From Euryarchaeota archaeon UBA256 (GTDB lineage Archaea > Thermoplasmatota > Poseidoniia > Poseidoniales > Poseidoniaceae), in NCBI GenBank assembly GCA_002494645.1, contig DACE01000005.1, positions 52,050 through 116,049 of the forward strand: a stretch of DNA of 64,000 nt, read 5' to 3'. Both the position numbers and the translations under genes were made by a program. Below the pieces are notes generated by a model. That model worked only from the letters and a program-made list of their open reading frames with translations. It did no database searches and was not told the origin of the DNA. Positions 1 to 9,250 of this stretch are shown here, one piece after another. Position 1 is the first letter of the stretch, and each line of letters begins with the position of its first letter.

Positions 1-938
1 GCCGACGAGGCGAACCAGCAATCAACTGTACCGTTGGCGTCCACGCTGGCTTGAGCTGCTTCACACATGGATTTTCCGTGGTAGGTATTGATACGGACAT
101 CTTCCAGAGAATGCGTCACGAACACCGAGCGGTTTCCCACCACATTCATCGCTTCAATCGGTTCGTACTTCACCAAATTGTCGCCTGAGGAGACCTTGCC
201 AGCAAAGAGGGCGGCGTCCTTGAGGAACACTGGGAAACCGGCGAACACCAATTCCTCTTCAATGACGTTGCCCATCGATGAGTACGGGGACTCCAAAAAC
301 ACGGATTGGAGCGCTGGCTCTTGCTCAAAGGCGATGGTGACAGCGCCAGCCCCCATTGAAATGCCGACGGCCCCGATGTGCTCAGGTTCAGCCCCTTTGG
401 TGTCCTGCAGCCAATGCCAAACTGCTAACACGTCCCGATGCTCCCGTTGTCCTGCGGACACAAGACCGTCTTCTACGGTGCTGTTTCCGTGGTCTCGCAT
501 GTCGAACAGGATGACATTGAACCCGGCTTGGTGAAGCCAAGCAGCGGGGATCAGGGCCTCATGGTTGGCTTTGCACGACCTAATTCCGTGAACCACAATC
601 ACCCAAGGGTCGCTGGCGTTGTGCTCCATGACCCACGCCGCCAGCGTGATGGGTTCGTCAGGAACGTCAATGGTGGCATTGTCCCAAGAGTCAAACCACA
701 ACGGTTCCAAGTGAGACGACAGTGTGTCGTTTTTCTCATGCGTCACAACGCTGACGTCTTCGTGCCACAACTCCACGCTGAAATTGTCAGGCGAGTTTCG
801 TGCGGCATGGCCAGAACAATCCGGGCTGCTGGCAGCAGCCTGTGTGTAAACCAAGTTTCCGAGTTGGTAGTAAACCAAGGGCATGCTGGCGATGAGCAGC
901 ACAAGAATTGCCGGCACTGCTCGCTTCCATCCACTCAT
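1..938 (-). CDS. Membrane-anchored alpha/beta hydrolase (3' end off window)
   Basis: The frame is open from an ATG at 938 down to base 1, so the C-terminus lies outside the window. About 312 residues are visible. Residues 6-25 form one hydrophobic segment (signal anchor), which suggests an extracytoplasmic catalytic domain. The fold is recognised from an oxyanion-type VVHGIR (115-120), a FDMRDHGNS turn (145-153) and the nucleophile elbow GISMG (192-196, Ser194). The start overlaps the stop of the upstream decarboxylase gene by four bases (ATGA), so translation is probably coupled. The family is serine hydrolase; the substrate is unknown. A link to lipid metabolism is only suggested by the neighbour. 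Catalytic Asp and His should lie near or beyond the edge. Confidence 0.8.
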   Translation of the reverse strand, partial: MSGWKRAVPAILVLLIASMPLVYYQLGNLVYTQAAASSPDCSGHAARNSPDNFSVELWHEDVSVVTHEKNDTLSSHLEPLWFDSWDNATIDVPDEPITLAAWVMEHNASDPWVIVVHGIRSCKANHEALIPAAWLHQAGFNVILFDMRDHGNSTVEDGLVSAGQREHRDVLAVWHWLQDTKGAEPEHIGAVGISMGAGAVTIAFEQEPALQSVFLESPYSSMGNVIEEELVFAGFPVFLKDAALFAGKVSSGDNLVKYEPIEAMNVVGNRSVFVTHSLEDVRINTYHGKSMCEAAQASVDANGTVDCWFASS

Positions 939-1795
939 TCATCGTCCCCCGCTAATGTAAACACGACACTCCGCCCTGCTTGAAGATGCATGCCCTTGGG
1001 ATGAGCCGTATCACCGTTTTCTGCGGTAATGACCGACGACGAATACAGGTGAGCCGGAACGCGAAGGTCCACACGTGAACCAAGACGAATCATGCCGATT
1101 CGCTGGCCCCGCCGAACGTGGGCGTCCTGGCCCACGTAGGGCAAGACTGTACGAGCCAAGGCACCAGAAATCTGTGTCATTTCAAGGCGAGTCCCGTTCT
1201 CAAGGCGATAGACTGAACGGACCCGTTCATTGTACTGGCTTTCTTTTTTGAACGCCGCACGAAAAGGCCCTCGGCGCATGCCTTTTCCGGTTCGGTGCTC
1301 AATGCGTTCCAATACACCAGCGTCCGGCGCTCGGTTCACGTGAACGTCGAGAGGGGACATGAAAATAGCGAGGCGAAAGACGTCATTCGGGCCTTCTTGG
1401 CCGGGCGCAACGGATTCAAAACGCTGTTCTGTTGCAAATGAAAGGGGTGTTTCAAGGGGGCGAGGGTACCAGTCTCCCGAAAGCGCATCGCTTTCGGTAT
1501 GCCCTTGCTGAACTTCTTTCTGCGTTGGTCGGCGACCAATGGCGCGTTCGCGCCGCAAAAACATCGCATGGCCGTCAGCAGGTGATACCAGAACCCCTTC
1601 CGTTCGCGGAACAGGGCGGTCTGGATCTCGCCAGAAATTCACGAAAAAGGCCGCTGCCATTAGGCACAGTATGCCAAACAGGGGAATGAGTCCTGCGACG
1701 GGGTCAATGATGGTGCCAATGATGAGGGCGCTGACGCCCATCATGCTCATCATCAATACTGGCCCGTGGCCTCCGGGGGCCAGACCTGCCATCAT
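935..1795 (-). CDS. Phosphatidylserine/archaetidylserine decarboxylase family protein
   Basis: Predicted pyruvoyl-dependent decarboxylase that converts (archaetidyl/phosphatidyl)serine to the ethanolamine head group at the membrane. Two hydrophobic stretches at the N-terminus (about 14-52) are followed by FWRDPDRPVP and SPADG, both typical of the short PSD family. MSPLDVHVNR lies in the middle. LGSRVD near the C-terminus (Gly239-Ser240) is the self-cleavage site that makes the pyruvoyl group from Ser. At 286 residues it is somewhat longer than the short archaeal/bacterial PSD-A form. The start is preceded by AGGTGAG, five bases after the coiled-coil gene. In an archaeon the natural substrate is more likely archaetidylserine; that is inferred from the organism, not shown by the sequence. 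Confidence 0.88.
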   Translation of the reverse strand: MMAGLAPGGHGPVLMMSMMGVSALIIGTIIDPVAGLIPLFGILCLMAAAFFVNFWRDPDRPVPRTEGVLVSPADGHAMFLRRERAIGRRPTQKEVQQGHTESDALSGDWYPRPLETPLSFATEQRFESVAPGQEGPNDVFRLAIFMSPLDVHVNRAPDAGVLERIEHRTGKGMRRGPFRAAFKKESQYNERVRSVYRLENGTRLEMTQISGALARTVLPYVGQDAHVRRGQRIGMIRLGSRVDLRVPAHLYSSSVITAENGDTAHPKGMHLQAGRSVVFTLAGDDE

Positions 1796-1800
1796 CTCAC

Positions 1801-2562
1801 CTAGTCAGAGGACCAAGGGTCTTCGCCATCGCCCCAATCTGCGGGGGGTTCTTCGGAAGTCGCCTCGGGTTCGTCTTCAGCATCTTCTGCGACTGGCTCT
1901 TCTGCTGGTGGTGCTTCGGGGAGGTCCTCAACGACTTCGACCGCCGCAGTGGCTTCTTCTGCTTCTGCTGCTTCAGCCTCAGCTTCGCTCTTTTCCTCAC
2001 TGCGCGCTTGAACCATTTCTTCAATGCGTTCGGTAAAGGCTCGGGACATGTGTTGTGACTTGCGCTCGGATTCAACGGCACGCTCGATCATCTCGTAGCG
2101 CTCTTTGATGGCCTTGTTCAAATCTTCAAAAATTTGCATGTGACCAACATACCAGTCGTCACGGGCTTTCATCTCAGTCACGGCGAGACGCAGGTCGTTA
2201 TCCAATTCCTCAGCAATGCCGAAGACTTTGCCCAATCGGTCTTTTTCACGGGAGTACTTTTCTTCCATCTTGTCCAATTCAGGTTCAAGGTGTTCAACAC
2301 GCTTGGAGGATTTCGTGGCTTTCATTTCCAACTCACGGACACGAACGTCTTTCTCAGCAATGATGGACTCAAGCGATTCTTTTTCGATTTCTCGGTCAAT
2401 GATTTCTTTCTCAAGGACTTCGATTTCTGCTCGAGAATCTACGAGTTCCTTTTCTTGAGATTCATAGGCTGCAAACAGTTTTTGTAAACGGTCTGTCTCA
2501 GTGGCAAGTGCTTCTTCCAATTCCTTGATGCGGACCTCAGGCGTGATGGTTCCTTCCGTCAT
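1801..2562 (-). CDS. Coiled-coil protein with acidic C-terminal tail
   Basis: I do not recognise a family. Residues about 5-175 are almost entirely charged heptad-like helix (runs of E/K/R with L, I and V), predicted as a long parallel coiled coil. From about 180 to the end the chain is rich in Glu, Ala, Pro and Asp, and it closes with the tryptophan-containing acidic motif ADWGDGEDPW. No signal peptide or membrane segment is visible, so it is probably cytoplasmic. The start at 2562 has a GGTGA Shine-Dalgarno four bases upstream. It sits directly upstream of the decarboxylase with a five-base gap, so the two are likely cotranscribed. A structural or scaffold role is possible but unsupported. 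Confidence 0.75.
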   Translation of the reverse strand: MTEGTITPEVRIKELEEALATETDRLQKLFAAYESQEKELVDSRAEIEVLEKEIIDREIEKESLESIIAEKDVRVRELEMKATKSSKRVEHLEPELDKMEEKYSREKDRLGKVFGIAEELDNDLRLAVTEMKARDDWYVGHMQIFEDLNKAIKERYEMIERAVESERKSQHMSRAFTERIEEMVQARSEEKSEAEAEAAEAEEATAAVEVVEDLPEAPPAEEPVAEDAEDEPEATSEEPPADWGDGEDPWSSD

Positions 2563-2668
2563 ATTCTCACCGGGAGGTCAAGCCTCCACATACGGCGAGT
2601 TCTCTCCTCCCTATCAAGCCGACGCTTGAAAGAGCACCATTTCACCTCACTATGAGAGGCCTTCCTTC

Positions 2669-3631
2669 CTAACGAAGGTTATTGGTGGCGCTGACCAATT
2701 CCCGAGCAATACTGACCTCGCCCATTGAGTGACCTGCATCGCTTACCATCACCAAACGGCTCTGCGGTAATGCTTTGTGCAATTCCCAAGCACTGCGTGG
2801 CGGGCAAACCACGTCATAACGGCCCTGAACAATCACAGTCGGAATGTGTTGAATAGAAGCCACATTGTTGAGAATGTGGGCTTCTTCGACGAAGATTGCA
2901 TTGATGAAATAATGGCATTCGATACGAGCGAAGGCTACTGCAAAGTCGAGGTCTTCGGCTTTCTCAAGATATTCTGGATCGGGGAAAAGTCGGCTTGTCG
3001 CCATTTCCCATCGAGTCCACTCCTTTGCCGCAGCACGGCGAACATCTGCATCTTCGCTCGTCAACCGTGAATAATAGGCGGTGATAAGGTCGTCTTGTTC
3101 GGCCTCGGGAATATGATTACGATAGGGTTCAAAGGCATCTGGGAAAATATGGCTTGCTCCGTCTTGATAGAACCAGCGAAGTTCACTTTTACGGCACATA
3201 AAAATTCCTCGGAGAACCAAACTAATAGCTCGTTGTGGATGATGTTGAGCATAGATCAGCGATAGCGTTGAACCCCATGAGCCGCCGAAAACATGCCATG
3301 TTTCAATTCCTAAATGCTCTCTGAGTTGTTCGATATCTCCGACCAAAGCCTGCGTCGTATTGTCTTCGAGCTCGGCGTGAGGTGTTGATTGTCCACACCC
3401 GCGTTGGTCAAATTGTATGATGTCAAAAGCGGATGGGTCAAAGTATCGACGATACGATGGCTGACCTCCCCCGCCCGGTCCTCCGTGAATTACAACAACC
3501 GGTATGCCGTTTGGATTACCGCTTCGCTCCCATGCGATGGTATGTAGTTCAGCAACCTTGAGAAATCCAGTTTCATATGCCTCTATGGGAGGGTAAAGTA
3601 CGTCTTCAAGGCTCGTTGTCGTGTCCAACAT
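2669..3631 (-). CDS. pip: Proline iminopeptidase (peptidase S33)
   Basis: Cytosolic alpha/beta-hydrolase that removes N-terminal proline from peptides. HGGPGGG (49-55) is the family oxyanion signature. FDQRGCGQS (74-82) and GGSWGS (116-121) give the nucleophile Ser118. Asp273 in GRYDVVCPP and His301 in DAGHSMG complete the triad. The length of 320 residues is normal for the family, and no signal peptide is seen. The ATG at 3631 has GGAGG five bases before it. It is transcribed away from the methyltransferase gene, with a 77-base divergent intergenic stretch between them. Its product fits peptide scavenging by a heterotrophic marine archaeon. Confidence 0.92.
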   Translation of the reverse strand: MLDTTTSLEDVLYPPIEAYETGFLKVAELHTIAWERSGNPNGIPVVVIHGGPGGGGQPSYRRYFDPSAFDIIQFDQRGCGQSTPHAELEDNTTQALVGDIEQLREHLGIETWHVFGGSWGSTLSLIYAQHHPQRAISLVLRGIFMCRKSELRWFYQDGASHIFPDAFEPYRNHIPEAEQDDLITAYYSRLTSEDADVRRAAAKEWTRWEMATSRLFPDPEYLEKAEDLDFAVAFARIECHYFINAIFVEEAHILNNVASIQHIPTVIVQGRYDVVCPPRSAWELHKALPQSRLVMVSDAGHSMGEVSIARELVSATNNLR

Positions 3632-3708
3632 GTTGCCTCCATATCGAGGGCGAGCATCTTCTTTTCGCCATGAACATCTTCATGGACGACCGATGAGGGG
3701 TGGAGCAT

Positions 3709-4326
3709 ATGAGTCAGAGAAAGGCAACCGATGTTTTCAGCGAATGGGCAGAGGCTGGGAGAGACGAAGGGATGGAGCGGGGGCACGAACCAAGCGTCGA
3801 GGTGATGCTCGGAGGAGTTCTTGCAGACTTGCAACATCCATTCACTGCCATGGATATTGGGTGTGGAAACGGTTGGGTTGTTCGTAAATTGATGGCCCAT
3901 CCTCTTTGCACTGGTGCTTCCGGTGTTGATGGTGCGCCCGCCATGATTGCAAAAGCAAAAGCTGTGGACCCGGAAGGCTCGTACACCGAAGCGATGCTTC
4001 CACAGTGGAAGCCCGAACATGCCGTCGACCTTCTTCACAGCATGGAATGTTTGTATTATCTCCACGACCCATTGGACTTTCTCAAAACTCTGCACGCTGA
4101 CTGGCTCAACCCCGGTGGAAATATCGTCATTGGAGTTGACCACTACCTCGAAAATCCATCGAGTCACGACTGGCCTGAGGCACTCAACGTGCACATGACT
4201 ACACTTTCCATTGAGCAGTGGCGAAACGGCATGATTGAGGCTGGTTTCATCAACGTTTCAACGGCACAAACTGGAGCAAAAGAAGGATGGGCGGGTACGC
4301 TTGTCATCACGGCATCAAAACTCTAA
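3709..4326 (+). CDS. Class I SAM-dependent methyltransferase
   Basis: Rossmann-type methyltransferase; substrate unknown. Motif I is DIGCGNGW near residue 50, followed by GVDGAPAMIAKA at the end of beta-2. HSMECLYYL and LNPGGNIVIGVD match motifs post-II and III of UbiE/COQ5-like (Methyltransf_11/25) proteins. No membrane segment is seen. I chose the ATG at 3709 because GGGGTGGAG lies just upstream; a GTG at 3700 in the same frame is the alternative. The gene ends one base before the AddA-like gene, which runs toward it on the other strand, so the two transcripts converge. Confidence 0.82.
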   Translation: MSQRKATDVFSEWAEAGRDEGMERGHEPSVEVMLGGVLADLQHPFTAMDIGCGNGWVVRKLMAHPLCTGASGVDGAPAMIAKAKAVDPEGSYTEAMLPQWKPEHAVDLLHSMECLYYLHDPLDFLKTLHADWLNPGGNIVIGVDHYLENPSSHDWPEALNVHMTTLSIEQWRNGMIEAGFINVSTAQTGAKEGWAGTLVITASKL

Positions 4327-4327
4327 A

Positions 4328-7300
4328 TCACTGCAGCCCAAGAGGGGCGCCTTCGGGCCCACAACGTCGAATGTCACCACGATAAAATGGGCACTGTTCA
4401 CATAGTTTCGAATCGGTAGGGAGGCGAGGTGGTTCCTCGGTTTCAGAATTGAGATGAAGCATGCTGCGCCAGAAGAGGTGCTCGAGCAGTTCTTCACGAG
4501 ATGTTTCAAATTCGTCGATCGTTAACTGGACCATACGCCCATTAGCCCCAATCAGAATTGCGGGGGGAAGGATCGTCCGTCGGTGTTCCTTTGGTTTTCG
4601 TTGTTCAATGGCTTCAAGAGCCATGGAATACAGCGTCAACTGCAATCGGTGTTCGTCAAGAATTCCTCGCTCATATGGCCCTATTGGGTAGGGCGTGGTC
4701 GTGGTGGGCGGCGTGGTCTGCAAACCATGCCCTTTCGTGGAGTCGTTCTCGTTGAAGGGCTGAAGGCAGCCTTGTGTTTTAAGGTCAACAACCTGAAGAT
4801 ACCCTCGACCTTTGGCGTCTGCAAGAGCTAACACCAAATCTGCACGGCCGCTGAAATCCATGTTGATGCTCTTGACCATCGGCAGTTCGCTTTGACCTCG
4901 GGGAGAAAAGATGGGGACGGGCATCTCAGAGGCATCAATTTCGTGACGGTGGAAGAATGGCAATTCTGTACGAACGGCTTCGACGCTGTACTCATTCACA
5001 TGCTCACCTTTGACCCACTGGCCTAAGATTCCCCTGTCAATAAGTTCGGAGAGGTGCATGAGGCGGTCTCGCCAGGTCGCTTCCGGTGTGCCCTCGCGTT
5101 GAGTTTCTCCGTATCCAAATTCATTCATGACCCTCGCGATTGTTGTTGATGATGCCAGGACTTGATCATCGCTTTTATGGAGCCATTCTCGGTCAAGTGG
5201 CGCGTGGGATGCGATGTGATTCAGCGGATTGCGAAGTCCAATTTCAAGAACTCTGTGCATCATCAATCCGAATTCTGTTGCCTTTGGCCAAAGAGGTGAT
5301 TCAGTTTCTGAAGGTTCCGTGTTCGGGAACATGAAGGGTTCACTTACCCACCCCTTGACGTGTTCGAGCCAGTATTTCCGAGGGCAAGCATTGGTAGAAT
5401 CCAAATGGTGGGCTGCGCCTTTGATGGCTCGGTCCTGAACGATGACTTGGGGTATTGGAACCTCTCCTTCAAGGTCTTCACTCAGGCGTTGCTGAAGGTG
5501 TCGTGCGCGTTGTTGAGGCGAGAAAATCTCTTGAGTACCGAAGCATGATGGATGATGATAGAGCCTTATGCCTTGAACGCCCGCTTGTCCAAGTGGACTT
5601 GATGCAAGAAGGTGAGCGGGGTTGAGTAAAACCTCTTCGGAACCTGGATTGAACAATGGAAGTTCATCCTTTTCAGCGTCACCTGCCAACAGCCAGGGCG
5701 AAGCGGCATCATTGGCACACCATGCAGCTCTTCGCAGGCCCTCAACAAACATGCGACCCATCGTCCTCGGGTCAGGCTTGATCTTCACCGACAGCACGCC
5801 AGAATCTTCGTCAAAGGTCGATGAATCTCCTGGGGAGCCAGTGATGATAAGGCGGTCTTTGACCCGAGTAAGAGCCACGTAAAATTTGCGTCGTAATTCT
5901 GCCTTATCTTGGGCCTTGTTCATTTGGCTTGCAAAGGCCCAAAGACCGTCCTCAGGAGGGTTTTTGGCCGCATAGGGTCGCAGGCGCCCAGCAATAACTT
6001 GCGGGGTGACAAGTACGTTATCTTGAACAGAAATTGACGCATCAGCCATCCCTCCAGTAAACAAACCGGTGACCGCTACGACAGGAGCCTGCAAGCCCTT
6101 TGAACCGTGAATGGTCATGATTTGAACCGCTGCTTGCCCGGGCCGTGTTATGGCTTGAGGGCCTTGGCGGCCAAGTGTTCGTAGTTCACCCATTCGACGA
6201 TACAATGCTGAGGCGTCGTGACCGACTTCATTCCCTATGGATTGAATCATACCCAGCCATGCCTCTGCATGCTGGCGTTGAGCGTCGTCTGAATACACGA
6301 CAAAGAGGTCGGAATGGTCGAATACATCATCGAACACATCGTAAATTGCACCCCATGATGAACGTTGATGAAGGCGCTCAAGAAGGGCGCCGACGGCAGG
6401 AGTCGGAGCATGAGCGATTAAACTGGGCCATACTGGTGCTCCGTCTTCCAGCGATGAAAAAGCTGTATGCACGCTACTGTCGCTCATTCCCACCACTGCT
6501 GAACGAGCAAACTCAATTCCTGCTTTACGCAAGCGTGGATTGGCCATGATAGCCAACAAGGACATCAGCGGCTGGATGACGGGTTGCAGGAGCAAGAGCC
6601 CCTGTCGGTCAGCCATCACGGGGATATTACGAGCGCGGAGTCGTTCAACCATGTCGGGTAAATGAGTTCTTGAATTGATGAGAATCATGATGTCTTCGGG
6701 ACGGACCTCCGCCCCGTTTTCTTCAACTGACACCCATCCTGTTTCACTTGATGACCACACTTGGGTGGGGTCTTGATTGAGGAGAGCTTGGATGCGATCT
6801 GCGAGGAGTTCGTGTTCGAGTTGGAAGCCTTTGGCATTCGGGTCTCCAAAGGTGTTGAGAGCGACATCGAGATCTGTTGAAACCCCCTGGAGTTGTCCTT
6901 GAATCGGGAGGAGCCACTCAAGCGCACCTGGTTCGTCCAAATCTCTGGCAGGGCGAAGACGCTGAGCCTCAGCATGCCAATCGCCGGGCAGTGCATGGTA
7001 TCGAGCATCAAAGACTTCGTCAAACATATCGTTCATCGTTTCCATCAAATCATGACGTGTACGGTGATTTGAGGTAAGGTCGATGTGGCCTTCTTGGCGA
7101 CGGACAAGCCGATCTCCTGTGATGGCTGGTTGACCTTCCACATCTTCCTCTTCGAAGGGAACGAAGGTGTGGGGGGCTGATTCTTCACCCGTATGTTCAT
7201 TCGAGAATGAGCCGGTTAAACCACCTGCGCCAATGGGTCTTGGGTCACGGCCGCATCCGGGCTGACGAAGATGGTCAAGTCTTGGCTCGTGTGATTCAAT

Positions 7301-9250
7301 GCTGTTGCACAAGCGTATCGTGGCTACTGCACGGAGCATCACCGACACCTCGGCCTGTCGGAAACGGTAGATGCTCTGCTTCATGTCCCCAACAATGCAG
7401 ACGGTGGGGTCCCACAAACCACTGGGACAAGGTGGGTCATCGGCACGGTGAGCGCGACGACCCCACAACCGAGCAAGAAGGCGATAATGCGATGGATTAG
7501 TGTCCTGGTATTCATCGATGATAAAGGCGCGGAATTGACGTCGTAATTCCGATAGAATTTGGACGCGCCGATGTAAGTCTGCTTGAAGTTGCGGGCGGTC
7601 ATTCAAGAGCGTAATGGCTCGCGAGATGTGCGCGTCGTTCCATGGCTCATCCCCCAACCCATCCAAGGCGTCGATCACTTCGGGAGGGTATGTGTGGCGG
7701 CACACATCAGGGCAACGGGCAAGGAGCAGGTCAGCAGCAAAGCGTTGGAGGTCGTTAAAATCGTGTAATCCGTCTACGGACTTTCGCCGTGCTAGAATTT
7801 GATTGCATCCCTGATGGAGAACAATCAGGTCGCTCAAGACCTCCATTTGAAGCGTTGATGAGACGTACATGTCTCGCTCTCCAGGCTCCACTGGAATCGG
7901 GTCTTCAAGCGGGTCCAAACGTAAGGGGCAGTCGAGGGGCATTCCATCAAATCCGTTTCCAGGATTGAGTAAAAAGGCCGACCTCGCCAACAGTGAGATA
8001 AGTTTTGCAGTTGATGTTTCAAGGTGCGCTTTCATCCTGTTGATACGCTGTCCAGAGCGATGATAAAGCGCATCCTTCTCGTCTTTTGAAAGCCCTTGCG
8101 CATTGGTTTTTGAGGTCAAGCCTGAAGGCCATTTGTCACCTTTGGGCAAAATGCCACTTGGGAAAAAGGTCGGTGTCCCTTTTTTCAATCCACTCGAGGT
8201 TGCCAGGCCGAGAAGGACCTTCCAAACCCAGACCAATTGCTCGCCTACTTGGTCGGGAACCGGCTCGCTCAGCGTTCGTACGAGGTGATTGAACCGCGTC
8301 AATTCAGTATCCGCTTCTGCTGGATGCAGGCATGAGGCGGCGTAAGGAAGGAATTCACTGGTCCATCCGATGAGTTCTTCTGCCAGTGTTGTCACAAATC
8401 CTGGTAGTTGTTGGGCCACTGGTTCTGCGATCATGTCCAGCAAGATTGTTGCGGGGGCGGGGCCGCGACCGGCCCAATCCAACCCCAGTTCCTCAGCACG
8501 CTGAATCATAGCACGATGGGATTGTTCAACAAAGAGTGATCGGTCCATCAAACCTCCGAGAACAGTTTCTGCATTGCCTTGCCCGCCCAATCTCGTGACA
8601 AGTCGATTTCGTGCAAGCAGGAATTCTTCGTGGTGATGAAGGATACCCGCTTCATGAGCGTCTGAAACCGTACGAATTCTCCACACCGCGTTCAGGGTGT
8701 CATTCAATATCAACGGTGCTCGCTCTTCTGAGATCTGTTGGTGAGATGGATACAAGGCAACGAGGTCGATATAGGGCTGAACGAGACGATTGAGAAAGGC
8801 GTCAATGGTTGAGATGGGCGCTTCATCCAAACCTGAAAGGAGCATTTCGACATCAGAATCGTGACGGAGACGCGGGTCATAAATCCCGTCTGTATCGCCG
8901 TATGCGAGAGGTTGTGCTCGACTTTGAGCCAGTCGATCTCGAATTCTCGCCTTGAGTTCTGCTGCTGCTTTTCTCGTGAAGGTAATCGCAACAACTTCTG
9001 AGGGCAACAATCCTTTCCAGTCTTCAAGTTCGGTTCGTTCTTTTTTGGGTGAACGAAGGGCTCCATGGCCGCTGAGTGGAACTCTTGGACCTGGAGGCGT
9101 CATGTGCGTCGCTCGTTGTTCAGTAGCGATGAGGTGCTGAACATAACGTTCCGCCATGACCGTCGTTTTTCCAGTCCCCGCTCCTGCATCCAAAGCAATG
9201 TGCCTGTCAAGGTCCAAACCGAGGCGCTGGCTCTTGTTGAATTCAACCAT
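4328..9250 (-). CDS. AddA/RecB-like UvrD-family helicase with C-terminal Fe-S PD-(D/E)XK nuclease
   Basis: SF1A helicase-nuclease of 1640 residues, the likely motor subunit of a double-strand-break end-resection machine. Helicase motifs seen in order: Walker A DAGAGTGKTT (21-30), motif Ia ITFTRKAAAELK, motif II IIDEYQDTNP (about 577), motif III GDMKQSIYRFR, motif V MTIHGSKGLQ, and motif VI FYVALTRVKDRL (about 1123). The C-terminal nuclease domain has ACPRKYW (about 1287), GRADLVL, VVDLKT (about 1487) and a final CEQCPFYRGDIRRCG, so the four Cys expected for a 4Fe-4S clamp are present. The ATG at 9250 overlaps the stop of the AddB-like gene (ATGA); an in-frame 18-residue extension to 9304 is unlikely. 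Bacterial AddA carries no Fe-S clamp in its nuclease domain, so this one is unusual. Regulation appears to be by coupling to the upstream gene. Confidence 0.9.
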   Translation of the reverse strand: MVEFNKSQRLGLDLDRHIALDAGAGTGKTTVMAERYVQHLIATEQRATHMTPPGPRVPLSGHGALRSPKKERTELEDWKGLLPSEVVAITFTRKAAAELKARIRDRLAQSRAQPLAYGDTDGIYDPRLRHDSDVEMLLSGLDEAPISTIDAFLNRLVQPYIDLVALYPSHQQISEERAPLILNDTLNAVWRIRTVSDAHEAGILHHHEEFLLARNRLVTRLGGQGNAETVLGGLMDRSLFVEQSHRAMIQRAEELGLDWAGRGPAPATILLDMIAEPVAQQLPGFVTTLAEELIGWTSEFLPYAASCLHPAEADTELTRFNHLVRTLSEPVPDQVGEQLVWVWKVLLGLATSSGLKKGTPTFFPSGILPKGDKWPSGLTSKTNAQGLSKDEKDALYHRSGQRINRMKAHLETSTAKLISLLARSAFLLNPGNGFDGMPLDCPLRLDPLEDPIPVEPGERDMYVSSTLQMEVLSDLIVLHQGCNQILARRKSVDGLHDFNDLQRFAADLLLARCPDVCRHTYPPEVIDALDGLGDEPWNDAHISRAITLLNDRPQLQADLHRRVQILSELRRQFRAFIIDEYQDTNPSHYRLLARLWGRRAHRADDPPCPSGLWDPTVCIVGDMKQSIYRFRQAEVSVMLRAVATIRLCNSIESHEPRLDHLRQPGCGRDPRPIGAGGLTGSFSNEHTGEESAPHTFVPFEEEDVEGQPAITGDRLVRRQEGHIDLTSNHRTRHDLMETMNDMFDEVFDARYHALPGDWHAEAQRLRPARDLDEPGALEWLLPIQGQLQGVSTDLDVALNTFGDPNAKGFQLEHELLADRIQALLNQDPTQVWSSSETGWVSVEENGAEVRPEDIMILINSRTHLPDMVERLRARNIPVMADRQGLLLLQPVIQPLMSLLAIMANPRLRKAGIEFARSAVVGMSDSSVHTAFSSLEDGAPVWPSLIAHAPTPAVGALLERLHQRSSWGAIYDVFDDVFDHSDLFVVYSDDAQRQHAEAWLGMIQSIGNEVGHDASALYRRMGELRTLGRQGPQAITRPGQAAVQIMTIHGSKGLQAPVVAVTGLFTGGMADASISVQDNVLVTPQVIAGRLRPYAAKNPPEDGLWAFASQMNKAQDKAELRRKFYVALTRVKDRLIITGSPGDSSTFDEDSGVLSVKIKPDPRTMGRMFVEGLRRAAWCANDAASPWLLAGDAEKDELPLFNPGSEEVLLNPAHLLASSPLGQAGVQGIRLYHHPSCFGTQEIFSPQQRARHLQQRLSEDLEGEVPIPQVIVQDRAIKGAAHHLDSTNACPRKYWLEHVKGWVSEPFMFPNTEPSETESPLWPKATEFGLMMHRVLEIGLRNPLNHIASHAPLDREWLHKSDDQVLASSTTIARVMNEFGYGETQREGTPEATWRDRLMHLSELIDRGILGQWVKGEHVNEYSVEAVRTELPFFHRHEIDASEMPVPIFSPRGQSELPMVKSINMDFSGRADLVLALADAKGRGYLQVVDLKTQGCLQPFNENDSTKGHGLQTTPPTTTTPYPIGPYERGILDEHRLQLTLYSMALEAIEQRKPKEHRRTILPPAILIGANGRMVQLTIDEFETSREELLEHLFWRSMLHLNSETEEPPRLPTDSKLCEQCPFYRGDIRRCGPEGAPLGLQ